A DNA stretch of 12,561 nt from DASSKA01 sp035765755 (GTDB lineage: Bacteria; Actinomycetota; Actinomycetes; Propionibacteriales; Nocardioidaceae): assembly GCA_035765755.1 (NCBI GenBank), contig DASTWW010000026.1, positions 1 through 12,561 on the forward strand, read 5' to 3'. This document shows positions 1 to 6,356 of the stretch, one piece after another (position 1 is the first letter of the stretch; each line of letters begins with the position of its first letter). The position numbers were made by a program, and so were the translations under genes. The notes beneath the pieces are model-generated. The model made no database searches and was not told the DNA's origin. It was given only the letters and a program-made list of their open reading frames with translations.

Positions 1-107
1 TGGAGCAGAAGCGCACCGGACGCCTGATCCGGCCCTCGGCGAAGTACGCCGGCCCGACCTCCCGCGCCGCCGACGAGGTGGACGGCTGGAACCCGGCCTG
101 GGCGTGA
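1..107 (+). CDS. C-terminal end of an unrecognised protein (5' end outside window)
   Basis: An open frame with no start inside the window covers the left edge and ends at TGA 105-107. The visible tail is about 34 residues, ending GWNPAWA. It is hydrophilic, with no membrane segment, and I cannot assign a family from so short a piece. Its stop overlaps the GTG start of the next gene in the tetranucleotide GTGA (104-107), the usual sign of a translationally coupled operon, so it probably shares a transcript with the methyltransferase downstream. Frame and codon use match neighbouring genes. Confidence 0.6.
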   Translation, partial: EQKRTGRLIRPSAKYAGPTSRAADEVDGWNPAWA

Positions 108-694
108 CCGGCCTCGACCAGACCCGCTCGGCCTGGGACGCCGAGGCGGCCGGCTTCGACGACGAGCCGGACCACGGGCTTCGCGATCCGGAGGTACGAC
201 GGGCGTGGCGGGCGCTGCTCGCGCCGGTGATCCCTCCGGCCCCTGCTCGGGTCGCCGACCTCGGCTGCGGAACGGGAACGGTGTCCGCCCTGCTCGCGGA
301 GGACGGGCACGTCGTGCACGGCGTGGACCTCTCCCCCGGGATGCTGGCTCGGGCACGCGCCAAAGGGGCCGGGCTCGACGTCACGTTCACCGAGGGTGAC
401 GCGGCCGAGCCGCCGCTGCCCGCCGGTGCGTTCGACGTGGTGCTGTCCCGGCACGTCCTGTGGGCCATGCCCGACCGGGCGTCCGCCCTGGAGCGGTGGA
501 TCGCGCTGCTCCGCCCGGGCGGCCGGCTGGTCCTCGTGGAGGGGTTCTGGTTCACCGGGGCCGGCCTGCGCGCGACGGAGGCGGAAGCCCTGGTCAAGGG
601 GCGCGGCCGCGCATCCGTCGTACGGCCGCTGACGGATCCGGCGCTCTGGGGCAGAGAGATCACCGACGAGCGGTACCTGCTGGTCAGCGACTGA
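104..694 (+). CDS. Class I SAM-dependent methyltransferase (Methyltransf_11/25 type)
   Basis: A 196-residue cytoplasmic protein with a complete Rossmann-type methyltransferase core. Motif I, which binds S-adenosylmethionine, is VADLGCGTGT (residues 50-59). The acidic ribose-binding loop is GVDLS (73-77), the adenine-contact region is EGDAAEPPLPAGAFDVVLS (97-115), and the post-motif strand is LRPGGRLVLVE (136-146). The short N-terminus (WDAEAAGFDDEPDHGL) resembles small-molecule methyltransferases of the UbiE/Methyltransf_11 class. The substrate cannot be deduced. The GTG start overlaps the previous stop by 4 bp and lacks a good ribosome binding site of its own, fitting translational coupling. 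After motif I the protein is rather short, with a compact C-terminal part, but there is no sign of truncation. Confidence 0.85.
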   Translation: MTGLDQTRSAWDAEAAGFDDEPDHGLRDPEVRRAWRALLAPVIPPAPARVADLGCGTGTVSALLAEDGHVVHGVDLSPGMLARARAKGAGLDVTFTEGDAAEPPLPAGAFDVVLSRHVLWAMPDRASALERWIALLRPGGRLVLVEGFWFTGAGLRATEAEALVKGRGRASVVRPLTDPALWGREITDERYLLVSD

Positions 695-846
695 CCTGAC
701 CAGGAAGTGGTGGAAATACCGGCCAGATCCGGCTGCACGCCGGTCGGGGGGGTGTTCATCGGCGGGTCCGCGGGTAAGGGGTGCCTTTGCGTCCGCATCG
801 TGCTGGTTCGTCAGCCGGCCCGGCGCGAGCGCAGGCGACCGGCAGA

Positions 847-858
847 CCTCTCGGGAGG
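847..858 (+). promoter_or_regulatory. Small hairpin sequestering the ribosome binding site of the 865 gene
   Basis: CCTC (847-850), loop TCGG (851-854) and GAGG (855-858) form a four-pair stem. The right arm is part of the Shine-Dalgarno sequence GGGAGGAG (853-860) of the ATG at 865. The pairing is seen in the sequence; any effect on translation is inferred and would be modest for so short a stem. The rest of the 170-bp gap 695-864 shows no gene. An inverted repeat ACCGGC (718-723) / GCCGGT (739-744) could be a weak terminator for the methyltransferase gene. Confidence 0.3.
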
Positions 859-864
859 AGTGGC

Positions 865-1533
865 ATGGCAGACCGCGACCACGTCCGTGAACGCGCATTC
901 GGTGCACTGGCGGCGGTGGTGGCCCTGGCACTCGGGGTGGGCGTCGTCCTCGCGGTCGGTGCGTACGCCGCCGCCCGGATGGTCGGCCTCACCGGCGGCA
1001 GCGGTCAGCAGCCGACGGCCCGGCCCGTTGCGGTCGCGTCCCGCGCCCCGTCGCCGACCGGCCACGCGTCTCGCCCTCCCAGCCCCACACCGAGCCCGTC
1101 CGCGGCCAAGCCCAAGGTGGGCACGGCGGCCCAGTCCGCTCACGACCAGCAGCCGCGGCGCAAGCAGCAGGCCCACGCGGCCCCGCACCAGCATCGTCGG
1201 GCTCACCGGCACGCGCACACGCGTCGCCACCAGCATCACCGGCGCCATCGGCAGCAGCGGGCCAGCGGCACCGTGACCCTGCACGCTTCGGCCTCCCGGG
1301 TGTCGCCGATGGCCCGGGTCGACCTCGGTGGCCGGTGCGGCTGCGGCAGCGGTACGACGCTGGTGGTGCAGCGGCTCGAGCACGGTCACTGGTCCCGGTT
1401 CCCGGCCACCGCGACCGCCTCGGGGGGTCGATTCCACACCTGGGTGATGACCGGTCGGCACGGCGTCAACCGGTTCCGGGTGGTGGCCCCCGGCGGGCAC
1501 GCCTCCAACCCGGTCACCATCACGGTCCGCTGA
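865..1533 (+). CDS. Membrane-anchored histidine-rich protein with a C-terminal Ig-like domain
   Basis: 222 residues, family not recognised. I chose ATG 865 over an in-frame GTG-free extension back to 781 because GGGAGGAG (853-860) lies just upstream. The order is: short basic N-terminus; one hydrophobic segment (about residues 12-40) acting as signal anchor; Pro/Ser-rich linker (about 60-85); a strongly basic histidine-rich stretch (about 100-130, ten His between 104 and 128); and a beta-rich domain (about 134-222). The last domain alternates hydrophobic residues and has a GRCGC pair of cysteines (158 and 160), with a pattern like bacterial Ig-like modules (LVVQRLEHGHWSRF, GGRFHTWV, VTITVR). 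The likely topology is one membrane segment with an extracytoplasmic C-terminus. The His tract could bind metal or polyanions; that is inference. It converges with the GNAT gene 21 bp away. Confidence 0.75.
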   Translation: MADRDHVRERAFGALAAVVALALGVGVVLAVGAYAAARMVGLTGGSGQQPTARPVAVASRAPSPTGHASRPPSPTPSPSAAKPKVGTAAQSAHDQQPRRKQQAHAAPHQHRRAHRHAHTRRHQHHRRHRQQRASGTVTLHASASRVSPMARVDLGGRCGCGSGTTLVVQRLEHGHWSRFPATATASGGRFHTWVMTGRHGVNRFRVVAPGGHASNPVTITVR

Positions 1534-1558
1534 CACCGGGGCCGTCGCGGCCTGTCAG
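1530..1558. terminator. Bidirectional terminator-like inverted repeat containing both stop codons
   Basis: An outer stem CTGACA (1530-1535) / TGTCAG (1553-1558) encloses an inner stem GGCCG (1540-1544) / CGGCC (1548-1552) with loop TCG. Four unpaired bases (1536-1539) lie on the left side only. The outer arms contain the TGA stop of the + gene (1531-1533) and the complementary TCA of the - gene (1555-1557). No T-run follows on either side, which is common for terminators in GC-rich actinobacteria. Confidence 0.5.
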
Positions 1559-2037
1559 AGCGGCTTGCCGAAGTAGCGCGCCGTCGACGACCAGGCGTAG
1601 TGCCCGAACGGATGCACCGGCTCGTAGCCGGACGAGGTGTACAGCGCGATCGCCTCGGGCTGCTTCAGGCCGGTCTCCAGCACCATCAGGTCCGCCCCTG
1701 CGGACCGAGCGGAGGACTCCAGGTGGGTGAGTACGACGCGCGCGTACCCGGCTCGCCGGGCCGCGGGTACGACGTACATCCGCTTCACCTCGGCAGCCCG
1801 GACCCGCCCGAGCGCCTGCACGTCCGGGCGGAACCGCCACCCTCCGATGGCGGACGGCACCTCGCCGAGGTACCCGACGAAGAACGCCCCCGCTGGTGGG
1901 TCGAAGACGCTCGCCTCGAACGGGGTGTCGTCCGGCCCGCCGTAGCGGGCGACGTACTCGGACTGCACTTCCTCCACCAGCAGCTGCGCGTCCCGGTCCG
2001 CGAACCGGACCTGCCGCAGCACCAATCCGGCGTTCAT
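1555..2037 (-). CDS. GNAT-family N-acetyltransferase
   Basis: 160 residues. The start is ATG 2037, because an AGGGGA ribosome binding site lies about 7 nt upstream; the frame stays open to 2286, but that part would cover the promoter region and the start of serC. GNAT motif A is seen as AEVKRMYVVPAARRAGYARVVLTHLE (residues 82-107), with the acetyl-CoA pyrophosphate loop RRAGYA (94-99) matching R/Q-x-x-G-x-A. Motif B follows as LETGLKQPEAIALYTSSGYEPV (120-141). The family transfers acetyl from acetyl-CoA to an amine; the acceptor here is unknown. The gene is divergent from serC with 103 bp between starts, and convergent with the histidine-rich gene. Confidence 0.88.
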   Translation of the reverse strand: MNAGLVLRQVRFADRDAQLLVEEVQSEYVARYGGPDDTPFEASVFDPPAGAFFVGYLGEVPSAIGGWRFRPDVQALGRVRAAEVKRMYVVPAARRAGYARVVLTHLESSARSAGADLMVLETGLKQPEAIALYTSSGYEPVHPFGHYAWSSTARYFGKPL

Positions 2038-2075
2038 CTGCTGTCCCCTGTCCCTCGAGCTCTGGAGCGGATGAC

Positions 2076-2103
2076 AGAATAGGTCCACTGACAACGGGGT
2101 CAG
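2076..2103 (-). promoter_or_regulatory. Predicted promoter of the GNAT gene
   Basis: On the - strand, CTGACC (2103-2098) and TATTCT (2081-2076) are separated by 16 bp, an acceptable sigma-70-type -35/-10 pair. Transcription would start near 2069, giving a leader of about 32 nt before ATG 2037. The hexamers are imperfect, so this is a prediction only. Confidence 0.35.
2088..2103. promoter_or_regulatory. Inverted repeat between the divergent GNAT and serC genes (possible operator)
   Basis: CTGAC (2088-2092), six bases, then GTCAG (2099-2103) is a perfect inverted repeat. It overlaps the predicted -35 and spacer of the GNAT promoter and lies about 40 bp before the serC start. A site here could regulate both genes. 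No matching regulator can be named. Confidence 0.3.
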
Positions 2104-2140
2104 CACCATGCCACTCGAGCGCTCCTGAAGAGGTATCCCC

Positions 2141-3256
2141 GTGACCGTCACCATCCCCGACGCCCTCAAGCCCGCCGACGGACGCTTCGGTGCCGGCCCG
2201 TCCAAGGTCCGCGTCGAGGCGCTGCAGCGGCTCGCCGGGACCGGCGCCACCCTGCTGGGCACCTCGCACCGGCAGGCCCCGGTCAAGGACCTGGTCGGCC
2301 GGGTCCGCGAGGGCGTCAGCCAGCTGTTCGCGCTGCCGGACGGCTACGAGGTGGTGCTTGGCAACGGCGGCGCCACCGCGTTCTGGGACATCGCCACGTT
2401 CAGCCTGATCCGCGAGAAGAGCCAGCACCTGTCCTTCGGGGAGTTCTCCTCCAAGTTCGCCAAGGCCGCCAAGGCCGCCCCGTTCCTGGCCGACCCGACG
2501 GTGATCGAGGCGCCCACCGGCACCCGGGCGGAGCCGCGCGCGGAGCAGGGCGTCGACGCGTACGCCTGGCCGCACAACGAGACCTCCACCGGCGTGATGG
2601 CCCCAGTACGACGGGTCGCCGGCGCAGACGACGGCGCGCTGGTGCTGGTCGACGCCACCTCCGGCGCCGGCGGGCTGCCCGTCGACATCGCCGAGACCGA
2701 CGCCTACTACTTCGCCCCGCAGAAGAACTTCGCCTCCGACGGTGGGCTGTGGGTGGCCGTGCTCTCGCCGGCCGCCCTGGAGCGGGCCGTCGAGCTCAAG
2801 GCCGGCGGCCGGTGGGTGCCGGCGTTCCTCGACCTGTCCACCGCGATCGAGAACTCCGCCAAGAACCAGACCTACAACACCCCCTCGCTGTCCACCCTGT
2901 TCCTGATGGCCGAGCAGCTGGACTGGCTCAACGGCCAGGGCGGTTTGGAGTTCGCGGTCGGGCGTACGACGGACAGCAGCAGCCGGCTCTACACCTGGGC
3001 GGAGAAGACCGACTACACCACGCCGTACGTCACCGACCCCGACGAGCGCTCGCTGGTGATCGGCACCATCGACTTCGCCGACGAGGTGGACGCAGCGGTG
3101 GTGGCGAAGACCTTGCGTGCCAACGGGATCGTGGACGTCGAGCCCTACCGCAAGCTCGGCCGCAACCAGCTGCGGGTGGCGATGTTCCCCGCCGTCGACC
3201 CAGCCGACGTGGATGCGCTCACCGCGTGCGTCGACTACGTGGTAGAGCGAATGTGA
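2141..3256 (+). CDS. serC: Phosphoserine aminotransferase SerC
   Basis: 371 residues, full length for the mycobacterial/actinobacterial SerC type (TIGR01366-like). This cytoplasmic PLP enzyme transaminates 3-phosphohydroxypyruvate with glutamate to O-phosphoserine, the second step of serine biosynthesis. The N-terminus FGAGPSKVR (16-24) is the substrate-binding start typical of SerC. GNGGATAFWD (74-83) holds the cofactor-phosphate region, HNETSTGV (145-152) is the conserved active-site segment, DATSGAGG (171-178) includes the Asp that contacts the PLP pyridine nitrogen, and Lys195 in FAPQKNFASDGG is the expected Schiff-base lysine. The GTG 2141 start follows GAAGAGG (2127-2133). The 3' end overlaps the opposing propeller gene by 38 bp. 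No other serine-pathway gene is in view, so it appears to be transcribed alone. Confidence 0.95.
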   Translation: MTVTIPDALKPADGRFGAGPSKVRVEALQRLAGTGATLLGTSHRQAPVKDLVGRVREGVSQLFALPDGYEVVLGNGGATAFWDIATFSLIREKSQHLSFGEFSSKFAKAAKAAPFLADPTVIEAPTGTRAEPRAEQGVDAYAWPHNETSTGVMAPVRRVAGADDGALVLVDATSGAGGLPVDIAETDAYYFAPQKNFASDGGLWVAVLSPAALERAVELKAGGRWVPAFLDLSTAIENSAKNQTYNTPSLSTLFLMAEQLDWLNGQGGLEFAVGRTTDSSSRLYTWAEKTDYTTPYVTDPDERSLVIGTIDFADEVDAAVVAKTLRANGIVDVEPYRKLGRNQLRVAMFPAVDPADVDALTACVDYVVERM

Positions 3257-4286
3257 CCACCGACCAGACCGCGACGGCCAACGCGAGCACCCCCACCGCG
3301 ACCCAGATCAGCCAGCCCAGGTCGTCCTGAGCGGGCGGCCGGTGCCGCATCACCGCGGCCGGCGGCGGGCTCGGCTTCGGGCCGAGCTGGTCCGCGGCCG
3401 GAGCATCCGCCTTGCGGGCCAGCGTGTCCGGAAGTGCCACCTCGAGCACCGGCGCCTTGATGCCCTCACTGCTCAGGTACAGCTGCCCGCTCGGCGAGAC
3501 CGCCAGCCCTTCGCCCTGTCGTTGGTGCGGCAGCCGAACGGTGCCCAGCGGCCGGAACCCCGGGAAGCTGAACAGCGTCGCGGTGCCGTAGGTGCGCAGC
3601 AGCACGTGGTGGCCGTCGGGCATGAACGCGCCGTCGGTGACCAGACCGGGCACCGCGGCGACCTTCCGCAGCCGGTTGACGTGGTCCGCGGACAGCCGGG
3701 TGGGCGCGGCGTACACCGTGCCTCCGAAGAACGTCCTGGTGACCACGTAGAGCCGGTCGGTCTCCGGGGACGCCAGCAGCGTCTCGGCGTTGTGCGGCCC
3801 ATCGGGGTAGACCAGGGGGTACCGCGGCGCATTCACCTGGCGCGGCAGTCCGTTCTCCCGGACGTGGTAGACCGCGACCGAGTCGCGACGCGCCTGGTTG
3901 TCGCCGATGTCCCCGACCCACACCGAGCCGTGCGGCCCCGGGGCGAGCGCCTCGACGTCGCTGGGACTTCCGGAGGCGTACGTCGTGATCACCGCGGTCC
4001 GGCATCCGGCCTTGGTCACGCCGTACAGGTAGGGTCCGTCGCCCGAGTCGTTGGTGGTGAACAGCAGCGGCCCCTGGTCCACCAGGCCGCTGGACTCGAT
4101 GATGCGCGGGTTGTGCAGCCGGCACAGCACCCGCGACTCCGGTGGTCGAAGAGCCAGCGTCTTCGGTTGTTGAGGAGCGGGCGCAGCGAGCGTCTCGAGA
4201 CCACCGTCCGCGGCGGCCGGCGCAGCCACCAGGACGGGCAGCAGCACGGCCACCGCGACGAGCAGGGCGCTAGCGAGTCTCGACAT
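3219..4286 (-). CDS. Exported propeller-like protein with C-terminal membrane anchor
   Basis: 355 residues. The N-terminal signal peptide (residues 1-26, hydrophobic core LLVAVAVLLPVLVAA) has a likely AAA-D cleavage site. The body has beta-propeller-like repeats with conserved segments of an actinobacterial uncharacterised family: ESSGL (64-68), TNDSGDGPYLY (78-88), DVEALA (110-115), VWVGDIGDN (122-130), YPDGPHNAETLL (160-171) and QGEGLAVSPSGQLYLSSEG (257-275). Two cysteines (55 and 95) could form a disulfide. A Pro-rich linker (about 300-320) leads to one membrane helix (about 324-347) and a basic tail, so the propeller faces outside. There is no LPXTG motif. Its ATG lies inside the 3' end of the upstream methyltransferase gene (17-bp overlap), so the two are co-transcribed. 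Function and ligand are unknown; Asp/Asn-rich loops suggest metal binding. Confidence 0.82.
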   Translation of the reverse strand: MSRLASALLVAVAVLLPVLVAAPAAADGGLETLAAPAPQQPKTLALRPPESRVLCRLHNPRIIESSGLVDQGPLLFTTNDSGDGPYLYGVTKAGCRTAVITTYASGSPSDVEALAPGPHGSVWVGDIGDNQARRDSVAVYHVRENGLPRQVNAPRYPLVYPDGPHNAETLLASPETDRLYVVTRTFFGGTVYAAPTRLSADHVNRLRKVAAVPGLVTDGAFMPDGHHVLLRTYGTATLFSFPGFRPLGTVRLPHQRQGEGLAVSPSGQLYLSSEGIKAPVLEVALPDTLARKADAPAADQLGPKPSPPPAAVMRHRPPAQDDLGWLIWVAVGVLALAVAVWSVVTFALPRSRRTR

Positions 4287-5502
4287 CGAGCAGCTCCGCC
4301 AGCTTCGGCCGGACTCCCCACGTGCTGGTCAGCGAGTCCAGGTCGGCGCGCACCCGGTCGGGTGCCTCGCCCCCGGTGCGGACCGCACGCAGCAGCGTGT
4401 TGCGGGGCGTGTGCTTGCTGTCCACGAACTCGACCACGTCGACGCGGTACCCGGCCAGCCGGAGCACGTCGGCGCGCATCGCGTCGGTGAGCGTGTCGGC
4501 GAACCGCTCGCGCAGGATGCCGTGCCGGGTGAGCAGGGAGTACGGCGCGGGGGTCGGCGTCCTGCGCAGCTGGGCGGCCACGTCGTGGTGGCAGCAGGGC
4601 GCGGCCAGCACCAGGGCCGCACCCCAGCCGACCGCGCAGGCCAGCGCGTCATCGGTGGCGGTGTCGCAGGCGTGCAGCGCCAGCACCACGTCCGGGGCAT
4701 CGGACAGCACCCCGTCGAGCACACCGGGGCCGATCTCGCCTTGGACGAACGTCGCACGGTCGGGGATTTGCAGCCGCTCGGCCAGCTCGGTGTTGTGCAT
4801 GCGGGACTGTGCCTTGGTGTCGACCCCGATCACGTGCACCGGAAGGTCACGCACCGCGGTGAGGTACCGGTACGCGGCGAAGGTCAGGTAGGCGTTGCCG
4901 CACCCGAGGTCCACCACCCGCAGCGGCTGATCGGGCGTGGGGGTGCGCAGCCTGCCGGTGGCCAGCGCGTCGTCGACAGCCGGACCGAGCATGCGCAGGA
5001 ACTCCTCGACCTGGCGGTACTTCCCCTGCCGGCTCGGCTTCACGGTGCCGTGCTGGTCTGAGATGCCGAGCGCGACCAGCGCGGGGTCGTCTTCTGGCAG
5101 CAGCCGTGGCTTGCGCCGGTCGTGGGCCCGAGCCGGCTGCTCCGGCTCGGCGGCCCGGTCGGCGGTGTGCACGGTGGCCTCCAGCCGCTTGGTGACCCGC
5201 AGCTGATGGGTCTGGGCGGTGGTGTCCACGTGCCAGTTGCCGAACGGCTCGTCCAGCAGCTCGTCGACAGCGGCACGGGCGTCCTCCCCCGCTGCGTGGT
5301 TGGCGGTGTGCGCCTGCGTGTCGTCGTACCTGGTCACCTGCAGGTGCCGGCCGGACTTCAGGTCGACGTACCGCAGCTCCACCCTCCGGACGCTGGGCCG
5401 GGCGCCCTTGCGGCGGCCCGAGCCGACGGCGCGGACCAGCGTGTCCGGGTCGAGGATGACCGAACGCATCCGCGACAGCGCGCGCAGCAGGGGTTCTGGC
5501 AC
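4270..5502 (-). CDS. Methyltransf_32-like SAM-dependent methyltransferase
   Basis: 410 residues, GTG start three bases after the stop of the upstream microprotein. The N-terminal third (1-130) is basic, predicted alpha/beta, without a motif I recognise. A linker carries GKYRQVEEFLRML (160-172), a segment typical just before the catalytic domain in this family. The Rossmann core has motif I VVDLGCGNAYLTFA (196-209), VIGVDTK (224-230), DVVLALHACDTATDDAL (271-287) and APCCHH (301-306). LHACDxATD and the CCHH-type segment are the signature shared with the Methyltransf_32 (GSTCD-like) group, for which substrates are mostly undefined; RNA has been suggested. The vicinal Cys-Cys-His-His group could bind metal or form the active site, which is inference. 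It ends overlapping the propeller gene. Confidence 0.85.
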   Translation of the reverse strand: MPEPLLRALSRMRSVILDPDTLVRAVGSGRRKGARPSVRRVELRYVDLKSGRHLQVTRYDDTQAHTANHAAGEDARAAVDELLDEPFGNWHVDTTAQTHQLRVTKRLEATVHTADRAAEPEQPARAHDRRKPRLLPEDDPALVALGISDQHGTVKPSRQGKYRQVEEFLRMLGPAVDDALATGRLRTPTPDQPLRVVDLGCGNAYLTFAAYRYLTAVRDLPVHVIGVDTKAQSRMHNTELAERLQIPDRATFVQGEIGPGVLDGVLSDAPDVVLALHACDTATDDALACAVGWGAALVLAAPCCHHDVAAQLRRTPTPAPYSLLTRHGILRERFADTLTDAMRADVLRLAGYRVDVVEFVDSKHTPRNTLLRAVRTGGEAPDRVRADLDSLTSTWGVRPKLAELLDVETR

Positions 5503-5505
5503 TGG

Positions 5506-5595
5506 TCAGCCCCGCAGCACGGCCGCGACCACCACGATCACGAGCAGCGCGACGAGGGCGCCTGGAATCACCAGGCGCCGGTAACGGGGGTTCAC
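5506..5595 (-). CDS. 29-residue single-pass membrane microprotein
   Basis: GTG 5595 to TGA 5506 encodes 29 residues: a basic N-terminus MNPRYRRLVIPG followed by a hydrophobic segment ALVALLVIVVVAAVL and RG. The charge pattern predicts one membrane helix with the N-terminus inside. The GTG is preceded by TAGAAT and exactly six bases, as in leaderless actinobacterial transcripts, and there is no Shine-Dalgarno. Its stop is three bases before the GTG of the methyltransferase, so it heads that operon. Short proteins of this kind (basic -YRRLVIPGAL- then a helix) are, as far as I recall, present in actinobacterial genomes but without function. It may be a membrane partner of the operon products or simply a leader that couples translation. 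Confidence 0.6.
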   Translation of the reverse strand: MNPRYRRLVIPGALVALLVIVVVAAVLRG

Positions 5596-5601
5596 ACCGC
5601 A

Positions 5602-5607
5602 ATTCTA
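5602..5607 (-). promoter_or_regulatory. Leaderless -10 element of the microprotein-methyltransferase-propeller unit
   Basis: On the - strand TAGAAT (5607-5602) is followed by six bases and the GTG at 5595, placing the expected transcription start on the start codon. No clear -35 is seen. A five-of-six match to TATAAT in this GC-rich setting, at this exact spacing, is good but unproven evidence. Confidence 0.55.
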
Positions 5608-5704
5608 TCGAGCGTGCCGCGGGCCAGCCCGATCACGCTATGGCCCCTGACCCGAGGGCGCACCTAGCGTCGAAGGAACGCGGCCGCCCCGGGGGTCGAG
5701 GCAT

Positions 5705-5720
5705 CGGCCTTCTTCGGCCG
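5705..5720 (+). promoter_or_regulatory. Hairpin in the leader of the 5742 gene
   Basis: CGGCC (5705-5709), loop TTCTTC, GGCCG (5716-5720) gives a five-pair GC stem 12 bases before the ribosome binding site of the next gene. It could modulate translation or be incidental. The remaining divergent spacer 5608-5741 has a weak -10-like TAGCGT at 5665-5670. Confidence 0.2.
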
Positions 5721-5741
5721 GCCCGACGATTGGAGATTGGC

Positions 5742-6341
5742 GTGTTCATCCAGTTCATCCAAGGCAAGTGCAACCGTCCCAACGACCTGCGTCGGCTGAT
5801 GGACCGCTGGCAGGCGGAGCTCGGCCCGAGCGCGCCCGGATGGCTCGGGGCGACGTACGGGTTCACCGAGGACGGCACCTCCGTCGCGGTCGTGCGGTTC
5901 GAGTCCCACGAGAAGGCGATGGAGAACTCCGACAAGCCCGAGCAGGCCCAGTGGTTCAACGAGGTGCAGAAGTGCTACATCGGCCCGTTGGAGTTCCTGG
6001 ACTGTGACGACGTGACCACGCTGCTAGAGGGCGGCTCGGACTCGGCCGGCTTCGTGCAGATCATGCGCGGCCGGGTGACCGACGAGGGACGGCTCAAGAG
6101 CCTGCTCGAGGGACGCCACGCCGACGAGCTGCACCAGGCCAGGCCGGAGATCATCGGCGCCACCCTGGCCATCGCCGGGGACGGGCAGTTCGTGCAGACC
6201 ATCGCGTTCACCGACGAGGAGTCGGCGCGCCGCGGGGAGCAGCTGGACATGCCCGACGAGGTACGCGAGACGCTCGACGCATCGATGGCCGACGTGACGT
6301 TCGTCGACCTGCACGAGCCCTGGTTCTCCTCCCGCGCCTGA
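5742..6341 (+). CDS. Uncharacterised protein with two ferredoxin-like (dimeric alpha-beta barrel type) repeats
   Basis: 199 residues from GTG 5742, chosen because TTGGAG with a 6-nt spacer precedes it; the open frame extends back to 5640 but has no ribosome binding site there. The protein looks duplicated. Repeat 1 (about 1-86) begins MFIQFIQGKC, has DLRRLMDRWQAEL, LGATYGFTEDGTSVAVVRFES and an acidic helix. Repeat 2 (about 103-190) begins GFVQIMRGRV with EGRLKSLLEG, IGATLAIAGDGQFVQTIAFTDEE and ends VTFVDLHEPWF. The strand-helix-strand order resembles antibiotic-biosynthesis-monooxygenase (ABM) or EthD-like domains, but the catalytic residues of a given enzyme cannot be identified. No membrane segment or signal peptide. 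It stands as a single gene, convergent with an MFS exporter 8 bp away. Confidence 0.78.
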   Translation: MFIQFIQGKCNRPNDLRRLMDRWQAELGPSAPGWLGATYGFTEDGTSVAVVRFESHEKAMENSDKPEQAQWFNEVQKCYIGPLEFLDCDDVTTLLEGGSDSAGFVQIMRGRVTDEGRLKSLLEGRHADELHQARPEIIGATLAIAGDGQFVQTIAFTDEESARRGEQLDMPDEVRETLDASMADVTFVDLHEPWFSSRA

Positions 6342-6356
6342 GCGGCCGCTCAGGCG
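6335..6356. terminator. 22-bp perfect palindrome containing both stop codons; bidirectional terminator
   Basis: CGCCTGAGCGG (6335-6345) is followed directly by its exact reverse complement (6346-6356). As RNA, this gives a nine-pair stem with a GGCC loop in either direction. The TGA of the + gene (6339-6341) and the TGA of the - gene (6352-6350) occupy equivalent places in the two arms. No T-run follows on either side. The centre contains GCGGCCGC. Confidence 0.65.

Noticed and set aside
704..864. Riboswitch upstream of the histidine-rich surface protein
   Set aside because: The leader is long and can form small stems, but I could not match it to any known riboswitch consensus.
707..1276. 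+ strand frame of 189 codons at 707
   Set aside because: It overlaps the 865 gene in another frame, is Arg/Pro/Ser-rich as expected of a GC-rich shadow frame, and has no domain.
2038..2286. N-terminal extension of the GNAT protein to 2286
   Set aside because: It would overlap the serC start and the divergent promoter region; ATG 2037 has a good ribosome binding site and gives the normal length.
3342..4490. + strand frame of 382 codons opposite the propeller gene
   Set aside because: Antisense shadow: it has an Arg/Gly-rich composition and no motif, while the - strand has a signal peptide, family motifs and membrane anchor.
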